Of a stretch of DNA of 57,901 nucleotides, positions 46,594 through 55,721 are shown piece after piece. The notes beneath the pieces were generated by a model that was given only the letters and a program-made list of their open reading frames with translations, was not told the DNA's origin and did not search any database. Each line of letters starts with the position of its first letter. Position 1 is the first letter of the stretch. The stretch is taken from the NCBI GenBank assembly GCA_034104265.1, contig JAXEEE010000039.1, forward strand, positions 1-57,901, given 5' to 3'. Origin of the DNA: UBA11524 sp034104265 (GTDB lineage Bacteria > Bacillota > Clostridia > Christensenellales > Aristaeellaceae). Both the position numbers and the translations under genes were made by a program.

Positions 46594-48117
46594 TTACAAT
46601 TTCGCCAGCGCAGCGTAAGATTCCTTCAAGGCCGGATACAGGCCGCGGTAAAGCTGATAGAAGGGCTCGTAGGCCGCAGAGGCTTCGCTGTCGGGCATCT
46701 GGGGCTCATTGCGGCGCACCACCTGCTCGCAGGCGGAGGGCACGTCCGTGTACACGCCTGCCGCCACGCCCGCCAGAATCGCCGCGCCCAGGGCCGGGCC
46801 TTCGCTGTTCTCCAGCGTCTGCACCGGCATGCCGAACACGTCCGCCATCATCTGCCGCCAGAAGGGGCTCTTCGCGCCGCCGCCGCAGGCCAGCATGGTC
46901 TCCGGCACCACGTGCATACCCCGCAGGATGTCCAGGTTCTGCCGCTGGGAGTAGATCACGCCCTCCATCACCGCGCGGATCAGATCCCGCCGGGTGTGCA
47001 TGGCGGAAAGGCCAATGAACGCGCCCCGGGCGTTGCTGTCCAGCACCGGGCTGCGCTCACCCATCAGGTAGGGCAGGTAGATCAGCCGGTTCGCGCCGAT
47101 GGGCGACTGGGCCGCTTCGGGGTTCATCAGGTTGTAGGGATCAACGCCCATCTCCTTCGCCGCCTCGATCTCCGCCGCGCAGAAGGTATCCCGGAACCAC
47201 TTCAGCGACAGGCCCGCCGCCAGGGTGCAGCTCATCACCGTGTACGCCCCGGGCACCGCCGCGCAGAAGCTGTGCACACGGCCCTGGGGGTCAATCTGCA
47301 CGCTGTCGCTGTGGGCGAACACCACGCCGCTGGTGCCGATGGTGGTGAAGGCCCGTCCGGCCACCGCCACGCCCGTGCCCACCGCAGCGGCCATGTTGTC
47401 GCCCGCGCCGGCGGCCACACAGGTGCCGGGCTGCAAACCCGTCAGGGCGGCAGCTTCTGCCGTCACCTCGCCGGCCTTGTCGCAGCTCTCCAGCAGCGGA
47501 GGCAGCAGGGCGGGGTCAATGTGCAGCTTGTCCAGGATCTCCGCCGACCAGCAGCGGTTCGGCACGTCCAGCAGGTTGGTGCCGCTGGCGTCGCTCATCT
47601 CGGCGTACAGTTCGCCCGTGAGCATGTAGCGCACGTAGTCCTTAGGCAGCAGGATGTGCCGCACCTTCGCCCAGATCTCCGGCTCATGCTTGCGCACCCA
47701 GAGAATCTTCCCGGCGGTGAAGCCGGTGAGGGCGGGGTTGGCGGAGAGCTGAATCAGCCGCTCACGGCCGATGGTTTCGGTGATCTCGTCGCACTCCTCC
47801 TGGGTGCGGCCGTCGCACCAGAGGATCGCCGGACGCAGCACGTTGCCGCCCTCGTCCAGCAGCACCAGGCCGTGCATCTGGCCGCTGATGCCCAGGGACA
47901 CCACATCAGCCCTGTCCACGCCGCTCTTCTCCAGCACCGTGCGGATGGTGCTCACCGCCGCGTTCCACCAGTCCTCGGGGCGCTGCTCCGCCCAGCCGTT
48001 CCTGGGCTGCAGCAGGGGATACTCCACCGTGGCGCTGGCCACCGCTGCGCCCGCCTGGTCGAACAGCACGGTCTTGGTACCGGAGGTGCCAAGGTCAATA
48101 CCAAGCAAGTATTTCAT
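46594..48117 (-). CDS. xylB: FGGY-family carbohydrate kinase (xylulokinase)
   Basis: A 507-residue kinase with all FGGY landmarks: phosphate-1 motif LLGIDLGTSGTKTVLFD at the N-terminus, SLGISGQMHGLVLLD near residue 78 (characteristic of xylulokinases), TTIGTSGVVFAHS near 262, and ACGGGAKSPFWRQMMADVFG near 400. It phosphorylates D-xylulose or a similar ketose with ATP, feeding the pentose phosphate pathway. The start follows AGGAGG. It lies 34 bases after the GH3 stop and upstream of DUF4867 and the isomerase, forming a pentose-use operon. Confidence 0.92.
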   Translation of the reverse strand: MKYLLGIDLGTSGTKTVLFDQAGAAVASATVEYPLLQPRNGWAEQRPEDWWNAAVSTIRTVLEKSGVDRADVVSLGISGQMHGLVLLDEGGNVLRPAILWCDGRTQEECDEITETIGRERLIQLSANPALTGFTAGKILWVRKHEPEIWAKVRHILLPKDYVRYMLTGELYAEMSDASGTNLLDVPNRCWSAEILDKLHIDPALLPPLLESCDKAGEVTAEAAALTGLQPGTCVAAGAGDNMAAAVGTGVAVAGRAFTTIGTSGVVFAHSDSVQIDPQGRVHSFCAAVPGAYTVMSCTLAAGLSLKWFRDTFCAAEIEAAKEMGVDPYNLMNPEAAQSPIGANRLIYLPYLMGERSPVLDSNARGAFIGLSAMHTRRDLIRAVMEGVIYSQRQNLDILRGMHVVPETMLACGGGAKSPFWRQMMADVFGMPVQTLENSEGPALGAAILAGVAAGVYTDVPSACEQVVRRNEPQMPDSEASAAYEPFYQLYRGLYPALKESYAALAKL

Positions 48118-48151
48118 GGGGAAAACCTCCTGTTCCGTCAAGGATGTATGC

Positions 48152-50245
48152 TCACAGCGTCACCCGGACGCTGGCATGACCGGTCAGGGCCTGGGTACGG
48201 CTGTCGGGCTGACCCACGCCCACGAAGAACACGCACTGTCCCTCCTCCACGCGGTTGCCGTCCTCGTCCACCACCCGCAGGGCGGCGGCAGGCACGGCGA
48301 TCTCCACGTCCACATCGGCATTCGCCGGGCAGTGGATCCGCTGGAAGCCCACCAGGCGGGGGTTGCGCGGCGCGTTGTCGCTGCCCTCGTTCTGGCAGTA
48401 GACCTGCACCACCTCGTCCGTGGGGACGCCGGACGCGTTGCGGGCCGTGGCGCGGATGCGGATCACATCGCCCGCCTGCTCAGCCTCCGCCGCCGTGACG
48501 GCCACATCGCCGTAGGTCAGGCCGTAGCCGAAGGGATACAGAGGCTCCCCGGGGAAGTAGCGGTAGGTGCGGCCCTGCATGGCGTAATCGGTGAAGGCGG
48601 GCATCTCGTCCAGCTGGCTGTTGTGATAGAAGGTCACGGGCAGCTTGCCGGAGGGGGACTTTTTGCCCAGCAGCAGCTCCGCCACGGCCCTGCCGCCCCG
48701 GGCTCCGGGGTACCAGGCCAGCATCACCGCATCCGCCTTGTCGGCGGCGTCGCCCAGGTCGATGGCGCTGCCCGCCATCAGCACGATGACGGTGGGCTTG
48801 CCCACGGAAAGCACCGCGTCCAGCATCCGCCGCTGGCTGGCGGGGAGCAGCAGGTTCAGCTTGTCGCCGGAGGCGTCGGCGTTGCCGGTGTCGCCCTGCT
48901 CGCCCTCCAGGGTCTCGTCCAGGCCCACCACCACCACGGCGGCGTCCGCTTCCTCGGTGACGGTCACAGCCTCGGAGATCAGATTGTCCTTCATGACCTG
49001 GCCCCGGGTCACGTCCTTGAACAGGTGGCAGCCCTCGGAGTAGAGCACCCGCACCCCCTCGCCCAGGGCGTCCTGCAATCCCTCCAGCACGGTCACATAC
49101 CGGGAGGAGGTGCCGTAGTAGTTGCCGATGAGGGCGTGGCGGCTGTTGGCGTTGGGGCCGATAACCGCCAGGGTTTTGATTTTCTTCGGATCCAGGGGCA
49201 GCAGGCCGTCGTTCTTGAGCAGCACGCAGCTTTCCAGCGTGGCCTGATGGGCCTTGGCCAGATGCTCGGGGCATTCGACAACGCTGTAGGGGATACTGTC
49301 GAACTCGCTGCCCTCCATGATGCCCAGCAGATACCGGGTGGTGAACAGGTGGATGGCGGCGGTGCGGATGTCCTCCTCCGTCACCAGGCCCTGCTCGTAG
49401 GCCTTCATCATGTAGATGTAGGTGTTGCCGCAGTTCACGTCGCAGCCCATCTTCAGGGCCAGGGCGGCGGATTCCTCCGGAGTCGCCGTGACCATGTGGT
49501 GCTCATGGAAGTCCCGGATGGCCCAGCAGTCGGAGGTGAAGTGGCCCTCGAAGCCCCACTTGCCCCGCAGGAGCTCCACCATCAGCGCCTGGCTGCCGCA
49601 GCAGGGCTCGCCGTTGGTGCGGTTGTATGCGCCCATGACGGCCTCCACCTTCGCGTCCTTCACCAGGGCCTCGAAGGCGGGGAGGTAGGTTTCCTCCATG
49701 TCCTTGGGGGAAGCCACGGCGTTGAACTCATGCCGGAGGCTCTCCGGGCCGGAATGCACGGCGAAGTGCTTGGCGCAGGCGGCGGACTTGAGCGTTTCCC
49801 CGTCGCCCTGCAGGCCCCGGACGTAGGCCTTGCCCAGCTCCGCGGTGAGGAAGGGATCCTCGCCGTAGGTCTCGTGCCCGCGGCCCCAGCGGGGATCGCG
49901 GAAGATGTTGATGTTGGGCGACCAGAAGGTCAGCCCCTTGTAGATGTCCCGGTCGCCGTGGCGGGTGGCGGCGTTGTACTTGGCGCGGCCCTCGGTGGCG
50001 GCCACATCGCCCAGCTCCTGCACCAGCGCGGGGTCGAAGCTGGCGGCCACGCCGATGGCCTGGGGCCACATGGTGGCCGTGCCGGCGCGGGCCACGCCGT
50101 GGAGCGCCTCGTTCCACCAGTTGTAGGCAGGAATGCCCAGACGGTCAATGGCCGGCGCGTCGTAGCGCAGCTGGCTGGCAGCCTCCTCCACCGTCATTTG
50201 GCTGACAAGCGCTTCAGCCTTCTGCCTTGCCTGTTCGCGGTTCAT
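48152..50245 (-). CDS. GH3 family beta-glycosidase (beta-xylosidase/glucosidase)
   Basis: A 697-residue GH3 enzyme without signal peptide. The N-terminal barrel includes NWWNEALHGVARAG and SPNINIFRDPRWGRGHETYGEDP near residue 105, and the nucleophile aspartate in FEGHFTSDCWAI near 235, with KHFAVHSGPESLRHEF upstream. The second sandwich domain (TLAVIGPNANSRHALIGNYYG) and a C-terminal fibronectin-like domain follow. The WNEALHG pattern favours the beta-xylosidase branch. With the kinase and isomerase downstream it would release and funnel pentoses from imported xylooligomers. The start follows GAGGATC, and a clear promoter lies about 60 bases upstream. Confidence 0.93.
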   Translation of the reverse strand: MNREQARQKAEALVSQMTVEEAASQLRYDAPAIDRLGIPAYNWWNEALHGVARAGTATMWPQAIGVAASFDPALVQELGDVAATEGRAKYNAATRHGDRDIYKGLTFWSPNINIFRDPRWGRGHETYGEDPFLTAELGKAYVRGLQGDGETLKSAACAKHFAVHSGPESLRHEFNAVASPKDMEETYLPAFEALVKDAKVEAVMGAYNRTNGEPCCGSQALMVELLRGKWGFEGHFTSDCWAIRDFHEHHMVTATPEESAALALKMGCDVNCGNTYIYMMKAYEQGLVTEEDIRTAAIHLFTTRYLLGIMEGSEFDSIPYSVVECPEHLAKAHQATLESCVLLKNDGLLPLDPKKIKTLAVIGPNANSRHALIGNYYGTSSRYVTVLEGLQDALGEGVRVLYSEGCHLFKDVTRGQVMKDNLISEAVTVTEEADAAVVVVGLDETLEGEQGDTGNADASGDKLNLLLPASQRRMLDAVLSVGKPTVIVLMAGSAIDLGDAADKADAVMLAWYPGARGGRAVAELLLGKKSPSGKLPVTFYHNSQLDEMPAFTDYAMQGRTYRYFPGEPLYPFGYGLTYGDVAVTAAEAEQAGDVIRIRATARNASGVPTDEVVQVYCQNEGSDNAPRNPRLVGFQRIHCPANADVDVEIAVPAAALRVVDEDGNRVEEGQCVFFVGVGQPDSRTQALTGHASVRVTL

Positions 50246-50305
50246 GACAGATCCTCCTCATCATGTGTAATCATGTTTTGCAAGAACGTTTTATAACCTG
50301 GTTCC

Positions 50306-50334
50306 ATGATAGAGCATACCGGTGCTTCTGTCAA
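50306..50334 (-). promoter_or_regulatory. Promoter of the GH3-kinase operon
   Basis: Minus-strand TTGACA (50334-50329), 17-base spacer, TATCAT (50311-50306), 60 bases before the GH3 start. Confidence 0.82.
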
Positions 50335-50359
50335 GGGGGTGGGCGAAAAACAGGATGCG

Positions 50360-50368
50360 TGCTATAAT
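50360..50368 (+). promoter_or_regulatory. Extended -10 promoter of the cysteine desulfurase gene
   Basis: TGC-TATAAT (50360-50368) with no good -35, about 35 bases before the ATG. It is back to back with the GH3 promoter, so the two may influence each other. Confidence 0.6.
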
Positions 50369-50401
50369 GAAGGAACCAACACCACGCAGGGGGAAACCGC
50401 C

Positions 50402-51508
50402 ATGTCCGTCATCAACCTGGATCACGCCGCCACCACCCGCCCGGAGCCGGAGGTCATCGCCGCCGTCACTGCCTGCATGCGGGACTGCTGGGCCAACCCC
50501 TCCGCCACCTATCAGGGGGCGGCACAGGCCCGGCGGATGCTGCTGCAGACCCGGCGGACCCTGGCAAAGCTGCTCCGGTGCGACCCGGCGGAGATCGTCT
50601 TCACCTCCGGCGGCACGGAGAGCAACAGCACCGCCCTGCGCCTGGCAGCGGGCAGGCACACGGTGGTCTCCGCCGTGGAGCACAGCTCCGTGCTGGAGGC
50701 GGCGCGGCTGTGGGCGAAGGACGTTACCCTTGTCCAGCCGGACAGCCGGGGGCTGGTTCCCCCCGAGGCCGTCGAAGCCTCCCTCCGGCCCGATACCGCG
50801 CTGGTCAGCGTCCAGTGGGCCAACAACGAGACCGGCGTGCGCCAGAACGTGGAAGCCATCGGGCGGATGCTCCGGGCCCGGCGGATTCCCTTCCACGTGG
50901 ACGCGGTGCAGGCCGTGGGCCACGTGCCGGTGGACGTTGCCTGCTGCGACATGCTGTCCCTCTCCGCCCACAAGTTCTACGGCCCCCGGGGCGCGGGCGC
51001 GCTGTACGTCCGCCAGGGTACGCCGGTGAAGCCTCTGCTGGCCGGAGGCGGGCAGGAGGGCGGCCGCCGCTCCGGCACGGAGAACGTCCCGGCCATCGCG
51101 GGCATGGGGGTGGCGGCGGACATGGCCCTCAAGGACATGCTGCCCCGGGCGGAGCGGGAGCGTCAGCTGCTGCGGGAGCTGCTGGGGCTGCTGCAGGCTG
51201 ACATTCCCGGCGTGACCCTCCTGGGCGAGGGCGCGGCGCGCCTGCCGGGGATCATGGCGGTGCGCTTCCCGGGGCTGCCGTCGGAGGTCGCCATTGCCGC
51301 CCTGGACAGTCTGGGGATTCAGGTATCCGGAGGCGCGGCCTGCGCGGCCTCCTCGGGAGAGGCCAGCCACGTGTACCGGGCCATGGGGCTGACAGAGGCG
51401 GAAGCCCGGCAGGTGCTGCGCATCAGCATCGGGCGGCACACCACCGGGGAGGACATCCGCACCGCTGCCCAGGCCATGGCGGCGGTATGGCGGAAGCATC
51501 ACGGGTAA
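50402..51508 (+). CDS. Cysteine desulfurase (NifS/IscS-like, class V aminotransferase)
   Basis: A 368-residue PLP enzyme. Landmarks: NLDHAATTRPEPEV at the N-terminus, FTSGGTESNSTALR near residue 70, HVDAVQAVGHVPVD near 165 (PLP aspartate), SLSAHKFYGPRGAG near 190 (PLP lysine), GGQEGGRRSGTENVPAIAG near 215 and the sulfur-carrying cysteine in SGGAACAASSGEASH near 320. It removes sulfur from cysteine for cluster or thionucleoside synthesis. It is monocistronic; no scaffold or thiouridylase gene is adjacent. The start follows a GGGGGA site. Confidence 0.93.
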   Translation: MSVINLDHAATTRPEPEVIAAVTACMRDCWANPSATYQGAAQARRMLLQTRRTLAKLLRCDPAEIVFTSGGTESNSTALRLAAGRHTVVSAVEHSSVLEAARLWAKDVTLVQPDSRGLVPPEAVEASLRPDTALVSVQWANNETGVRQNVEAIGRMLRARRIPFHVDAVQAVGHVPVDVACCDMLSLSAHKFYGPRGAGALYVRQGTPVKPLLAGGGQEGGRRSGTENVPAIAGMGVAADMALKDMLPRAERERQLLRELLGLLQADIPGVTLLGEGAARLPGIMAVRFPGLPSEVAIAALDSLGIQVSGGAACAASSGEASHVYRAMGLTEAEARQVLRISIGRHTTGEDIRTAAQAMAAVWRKHHG

Positions 51509-51547
51509 GCCCCGCCGGTCTCCCTCCGATCCTCCCGAACCGTTCCC

Positions 51548-51678
51548 GCGCCCGGCAGTGCAGGAGCCTGCCCGGCTGATCAGCACCCCGCCGCCCGTTT
51601 ATGCCAATCAAGCCCTTCCGTATCATGATGGCGGAGCCTCGCGCCCGGCGGCGCAGGAGCCTGCCCGGCTGATCAGCA
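51548..51678. repeat. 38-bp direct repeat in the gap after the desulfurase gene
   Basis: GCGCCCGGCNGNGCAGGAGC followed by CTGCCCGGCTGATCAGCA occurs at 51548-51585 and 51641-51678 (93-base offset); a degenerate third copy begins near 51738. The gap 51509-51775 has no other feature that I can see. Confidence 0.75.
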
Positions 51679-51775
51679 GACGGAAGCCCCGGGAGCGTCC
51701 CGCTGCTCTCCTTCAAGCCGTCGCGGCGAAATCCTGCACCCGGCCTGTCAGCATCCCGCCGCCCGGGATGTGCCA

Positions 51776-53002
51776 TCACCCCTGCTCCCCGCCCAGTTCC
51801 GCGAAGTACTGCCGCTTGATCAGCTCCGCCCCGCCCCGGGCCGCCAGCATGGGCAGCTCCCGCCGGTCGTAGGCGATGGAGAACAGCTGGCCCTCCGGGT
51901 AGTAGCGGAACTGGCGCAGTTCCTCCTTCAGGCAGCGGTCGAAGGTTTCGTCCGCCCAGGCGAACTCCCCCTGGAACACCACCGCGTCCTGGTCGTAGGT
52001 CAGGGACAGGTTGTGCAGGGCGGCGGCGAAGCACCGGGCCAGATGGCGCACCACACCCTGCGCCCTGTCATCCCCCGCGGCGGAGCGGGCGAACAGCTCC
52101 CGGTAGCTGAGGGCAGACAGGTCGTCCGTATCCCCCGCCCGGGCCAGCAGGCGGCGCACATGCCGCAGGCTCACCAGGCTCTCCAGGCAGCCCCGCTTGC
52201 CGCAGCCGCAGGTTTCCGGCCCGTCGCCGCTGATGACCATGTGCCCGATCTCCCCGATGAGGCTGTCCCGGCCGTTGAGGATGTGCCCCCGCTCCATCAT
52301 GCAGGCAGACACCCCCCAGGTGGTGAACAGCGTCATCAGGCGGCTGGCGGCGTAGTCGGGATGCTCCGTCAGCACGGCGCGACCGGCGGCCTTGCCCGCG
52401 TTGTCAATCATGTACACAGGCCCGTCCCCGAACAGCGCCCGCAGGTACTCCGCCAGGGGGACGTTCACCCCCCAGGAGGGCGCCTGGGAATTGTAGCGCA
52501 GGGTCTTGGACGCGTAATCCACCGTGCCGGGGACGCTGAGCACCACGCCGTACAGATCGCCCAGGGTCAGCCCCTGCTTCTCCAGATATTCGGCAGTCAG
52601 GCGGCGCAGGAGGGCGAAGGATTCCTCCAGGGAAATCCCCGCCGGGCAGGGCGTGCTGTCCATGGCGTACACGTCGCCGATCAGCCCGCTCAGGGCCAGG
52701 GTGACGTTCCCCGGCCACAGGTTGATGCACAGGATCCGCCGCGCATCGGCAAAGCAGAACAGCTCGGGCTTCTTGCCGCCCGCGCTGGTGGTGCTGCCCG
52801 GCCCCAGGGAGCGCACCACCCCCATGCGCATGTAGTCCTGCAGGGCGCGCATGACGGTGGGACGGCTGATGCTGGTTTCCGCGTGGATGTCCCCCACGGT
52901 CAGCACCCTGCCGGAGAGAATGACCCGCAGGATCCTCTGGCGGTTGATTTCCTTGAGATGGGCAGGCAGCGCGGCCTGTCCCCCGGCCCCTGGCTGACGC
53001 AT
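51776..53002 (-). CDS. ROK-family transcriptional regulator (XylR/NagC type)
   Basis: A 408-residue regulator. Residues 10-70 form a winged helix (LKEINRQRILRVILSGRVLT, ISRPTVMRALQDYMRMGVV), followed by a ROK sugar-binding domain with GEIGHMVISGDGPETCGCGKRGCLES (zinc-binding CGCGxxGC motif) near residue 245. ROK regulators of this build repress xylose or amino-sugar genes until the sugar binds. The start at 53002 follows AAGGAGT. Neighbouring GH39 (same strand, upstream) and nagB are possible targets. Confidence 0.9.
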   Translation of the reverse strand: MRQPGAGGQAALPAHLKEINRQRILRVILSGRVLTVGDIHAETSISRPTVMRALQDYMRMGVVRSLGPGSTTSAGGKKPELFCFADARRILCINLWPGNVTLALSGLIGDVYAMDSTPCPAGISLEESFALLRRLTAEYLEKQGLTLGDLYGVVLSVPGTVDYASKTLRYNSQAPSWGVNVPLAEYLRALFGDGPVYMIDNAGKAAGRAVLTEHPDYAASRLMTLFTTWGVSACMMERGHILNGRDSLIGEIGHMVISGDGPETCGCGKRGCLESLVSLRHVRRLLARAGDTDDLSALSYRELFARSAAGDDRAQGVVRHLARCFAAALHNLSLTYDQDAVVFQGEFAWADETFDRCLKEELRQFRYYPEGQLFSIAYDRRELPMLAARGGAELIKRQYFAELGGEQG

Positions 53003-53026
53003 GGACGATCCGACTCCTTTTCCCAT

Positions 53027-53055
53027 AGTATAGCACAAACATCGCCCAGTGAAAA
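53027..53055 (-). promoter_or_regulatory. Promoter of the ROK regulator gene
   Basis: Minus-strand TTTTCA (53055-53050), 17-base spacer, TATACT (53032-53027). The -35 is shared with the T-run of the GH39 terminator. Confidence 0.65.
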
Positions 53056-53096
53056 GACCGGCTCAGGCGGCTTGCACCGTCGCGCCGGTCTTTTTT
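53052..53096 (-). terminator. Terminator of the GH39 gene
   Basis: AAAAGACCGGC (53052-53062) pairs with GCCGGTCTTTT (53084-53094). On the minus strand it lies 18 bases after the GH39 stop and is followed by TTTTC, which is also the -35 of the next gene. Confidence 0.85.
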
Positions 53097-53113
53097 GTCC
53101 CTATCGGATGGGA

Positions 53114-54619
53114 TTACACATGGGTCTGGTACCAGGCGGCGTCGTAGCCGTAGTCCGTCTGCAGCCGCCGGGGCGTCAGGGTGAAGTGCGTCACCCCGTT
53201 GATCCCCAGGGTGATCTCCGCCCGGATCCGCCCGTCCTCCGCCTGCACTGTCTGCGCCCCGCACCGGGGCTGGGCCGATTGCCGCAGAAAGTGCAGCTGC
53301 TCCCGGCTCAGGCTGGCGGGCTCGCCCATCATGTGCCAGGCGGCCAGGGGATTGCAGCCCGCCTCGTCCACCGTGCGGGTCAGCAGGGTCATCTCCCCCT
53401 CCCCGGGCAGGGACAGGCTGACCGTCAGCGGCGCCTTCTCCTCCCGGCACAGGTTCCAGAGGACGCCCTCCCAGCTGCCGTCCTCCCGGCGGAGGATCAC
53501 GCTGCGCTCATCCCGGTGCACGGCCTCCCCCCGCAGATTGTTGAAGAACGCAAACGTCCACAGCGTGGGCTTTGGGATCAGCCCGCCCGCCATCAGCCCG
53601 AAGCCCCCGTGGAAGGGCCGGGAGGGCACGCCGCTCTCCTCGAACACATCCCCGAAGGTCCAGTAGGAATAGGAGTCCGCCACGTCCCCCAGGCAGCTGA
53701 GCACCCCCGCGATGTACGCGGCGTTCAGGTTGGTATCGTGGATGGGGCAGAAGGGGTTGTAGGAGGTGTTGAACTCGGTGATGTGCATGGGCAGGCCCCG
53801 GTACGCCGGGAAGCTGTCGATGATCTCCCGGGTTTCGCGCATTTCCGCCAGGATGTCCTCCACCGTGCGCATCTCATGGTACAGGTACCGCCCCCGGTAG
53901 AAGGGCGTCAGGCCCATGTAGGCGTGGCGGGAGACGAAATCCACCGGCAGCTGCTTCTCCCGGCAGAAGGTCAGGAAGTCCCGCACCCATTCCTGGGAGC
54001 CCTCGCCCCCGCAGACGGCCGGGCCGCCCACGGGCATCCCGGGCAGAACCTCCTTCACCGCCCGTGCCGTGACCTCGTACAGCCGCAGGTAGGCCGCCTT
54101 GTCCGCCCTCTCCCAGAAGCAGTCCAGGTTCGGCTCGTTCCAGACCTCGCAGGGCCAGGCGGAGACCTCCGCCTCCCCGTAGCGCTCCTTCAGGTGCGCG
54201 AGGGTGGCCTTCACCAGCGCGGCCCAGCGGTCGGGGTCGGCGGGCGGGGTCACATTGCCCTTCCAGTAGAAGATGGTCTGCTTGCCGCTGGCGAGCTTCT
54301 CCGGCATGAAGCCCAGCTCCAGGAAGGGCCGCACCCCCAGGCGGAGGTAATCGTCCATCACCCGGTCCAGGTAGGTGAAGCAGTACGCGTCGTGCTCTGC
54401 GCCCTCCGCGTCGGCGTAGGGCTGGAAAATGCCCATGTCATCGCAGAACAGGCCGTGGCCTCGGATGTGCCGGAAGCCTGCCAGCTGCTGTACCTGCGCC
54501 AGCTGCTCCTGATACTCCCTGTGCAATGCCAGGCCCATGCGGCCCGTGCCCACGCAATACGCAGCGTTGTTGCGGAAGAAGGCCCTGTCCCCGGACTGAA
54601 TGGCAATGGTGCAGTGCAT
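53114..54619 (-). CDS. GH39 family beta-xylosidase-like glycosidase
   Basis: A 501-residue cytosolic enzyme with the GH39 build: N-terminal GTGRMGLALHREYQEQL (the region FRHIRGHGLFCDDMGIF is highly typical), acid/base glutamate in PCEVWNEPNLDCFW near residue 160, nucleophile glutamate in MHITEFNTSYNPFCP near 265, and a C-terminal beta-sandwich. The family cleaves beta-xylosides, and some members act on other beta-linked sugars. The start follows GGGGAGG. It lies upstream of the ROK regulator on the same strand but is closed by its own terminator. Confidence 0.92.
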   Translation of the reverse strand: MHCTIAIQSGDRAFFRNNAAYCVGTGRMGLALHREYQEQLAQVQQLAGFRHIRGHGLFCDDMGIFQPYADAEGAEHDAYCFTYLDRVMDDYLRLGVRPFLELGFMPEKLASGKQTIFYWKGNVTPPADPDRWAALVKATLAHLKERYGEAEVSAWPCEVWNEPNLDCFWERADKAAYLRLYEVTARAVKEVLPGMPVGGPAVCGGEGSQEWVRDFLTFCREKQLPVDFVSRHAYMGLTPFYRGRYLYHEMRTVEDILAEMRETREIIDSFPAYRGLPMHITEFNTSYNPFCPIHDTNLNAAYIAGVLSCLGDVADSYSYWTFGDVFEESGVPSRPFHGGFGLMAGGLIPKPTLWTFAFFNNLRGEAVHRDERSVILRREDGSWEGVLWNLCREEKAPLTVSLSLPGEGEMTLLTRTVDEAGCNPLAAWHMMGEPASLSREQLHFLRQSAQPRCGAQTVQAEDGRIRAEITLGINGVTHFTLTPRRLQTDYGYDAAWYQTHV

Positions 54620-54814
54620 GGTCAGTCCTCCCCGGCGTGATCGCCGTCCAATTTGTCCCGGTTGTGTGCCGGGCGTCGTCCTGCGCCGCCTTGACAGCCG
54701 CAGCCGCCGACGAAGCAAATCCCCCGCTGTATTGCTTCCGGGGCCGGGGGACAATTCCTGCTTCCCCGGCGGAAAAAATCGTGCGCCCCGTCGCAGCCGC
54801 CGGGCCATCCGCAG

Positions 54815-54844
54815 CAAAAAAGCGGCCGTGTGCCCGAAGGCCGC
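54815..54844 (-). terminator. Terminator after the AAA ATPase gene
   Basis: GCGGCC (54822-54827) pairs with GGCCGC (54839-54844); on the minus strand TTTTTT follows (54821-54816). The rest of the gap 54620-54895 is GC-rich with no gene visible. Confidence 0.7.
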
Positions 54845-54895
54845 CCTTCAGGCCACAGCCGCCCGATGTCCCCGTCGCTTCAGCCGTTTGCCCCC

Positions 54896-55720
54896 TTACC
54901 CCTCCGTCTCCACGCCGAACATGGCCAGCGTGCTGTCCCGCGCGGCCAGGAACCGCCGCAGGAAGGCGATGCTCTCCAGCTGATCGTAGGTGCAGGGGCG
55001 CAACTCCCCGTGGCGCAGCTCCAGCAGCGCCGCCCCGGGACAGGCCGCCAGCACCGGCGAGTGGGTCGCCAGGATGAACTGGCACCCCGCCTCCACCGCC
55101 TGCTGCATCAGGATCAGCATGGCCATCTGATTCACGTAGGACAGCGCGCCTTCAGGCTCGTCCAGCAGGTACAGGCCCCCGGGCTGCAGCCGCGCCCGGA
55201 AAAAGTCCAGGAAGCCCTCGCCGTGGGAGCGGTTCTCCATGCGCCCGCCGTAGAGGTGGTTCAGCTCCCACAGGGTGGCGGCGTGGGGCATGGCCGCCTG
55301 CTGCCTGGCGTAGGCCGAGCGCCCCGCGTAGTCACGATCCAGGCTGTCCAGGGCGTCCTCCGCATCCTCCCGCATGGCCCGCAGCCGATCCAGGTAGCGG
55401 ATGAAGTCCTCCGCCTGGAAGAAGAAGCTCCGCTTGGGCCGCTGGCCGAAGATCGTCTGGAAATCCCCCGCGCACCTCTGGCAGGCCTGCTGCTTGGGGG
55501 ACTTGGCCCCCGCGCCCCCGTCGATGCGCACCGCCCGGGTTAGGGTGGCCAGCAGCTCCATCAGGGTGGTCTTGCCCGTGCCGTTGTCCCCGCACAGGAT
55601 GGTCACGGGCCTGGTCAGCGTCCATTCCTCCAGGGCGGAGATCACCTCCGTCTGCCCGGGATAGCCGCTGTCGTGCAGGCGGTCTTTGCGCCGGAGGGCG
55701 CGCAGCATCACATCGCTCAT
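54896..55720 (-). CDS. AAA/ABC-type ATPase (RecF/SMC-like)
   Basis: A 274-residue cytosolic ATPase. Walker A is ILCGDNGTGKTTLMELL near residue 42, a signature-like segment lies around residue 165, Walker B is GGLYLLDEPEGALSYVNQ near residue 185 and a switch histidine is in ILATHSPVLAACPG near residue 218. This is the minimal single-domain type distantly related to RecF and ABC ATPases (predicted AAA_23-like). It has no transport partner. Its start lies one base after the radical SAM stop, so the two are co-transcribed and coupled; joint function is inferred. Confidence 0.85.
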   Translation of the reverse strand: MSDVMLRALRRKDRLHDSGYPGQTEVISALEEWTLTRPVTILCGDNGTGKTTLMELLATLTRAVRIDGGAGAKSPKQQACQRCAGDFQTIFGQRPKRSFFFQAEDFIRYLDRLRAMREDAEDALDSLDRDYAGRSAYARQQAAMPHAATLWELNHLYGGRMENRSHGEGFLDFFRARLQPGGLYLLDEPEGALSYVNQMAMLILMQQAVEAGCQFILATHSPVLAACPGAALLELRHGELRPCTYDQLESIAFLRRFLAARDSTLAMFGVETEG

Positions 55721-55721
55721 G

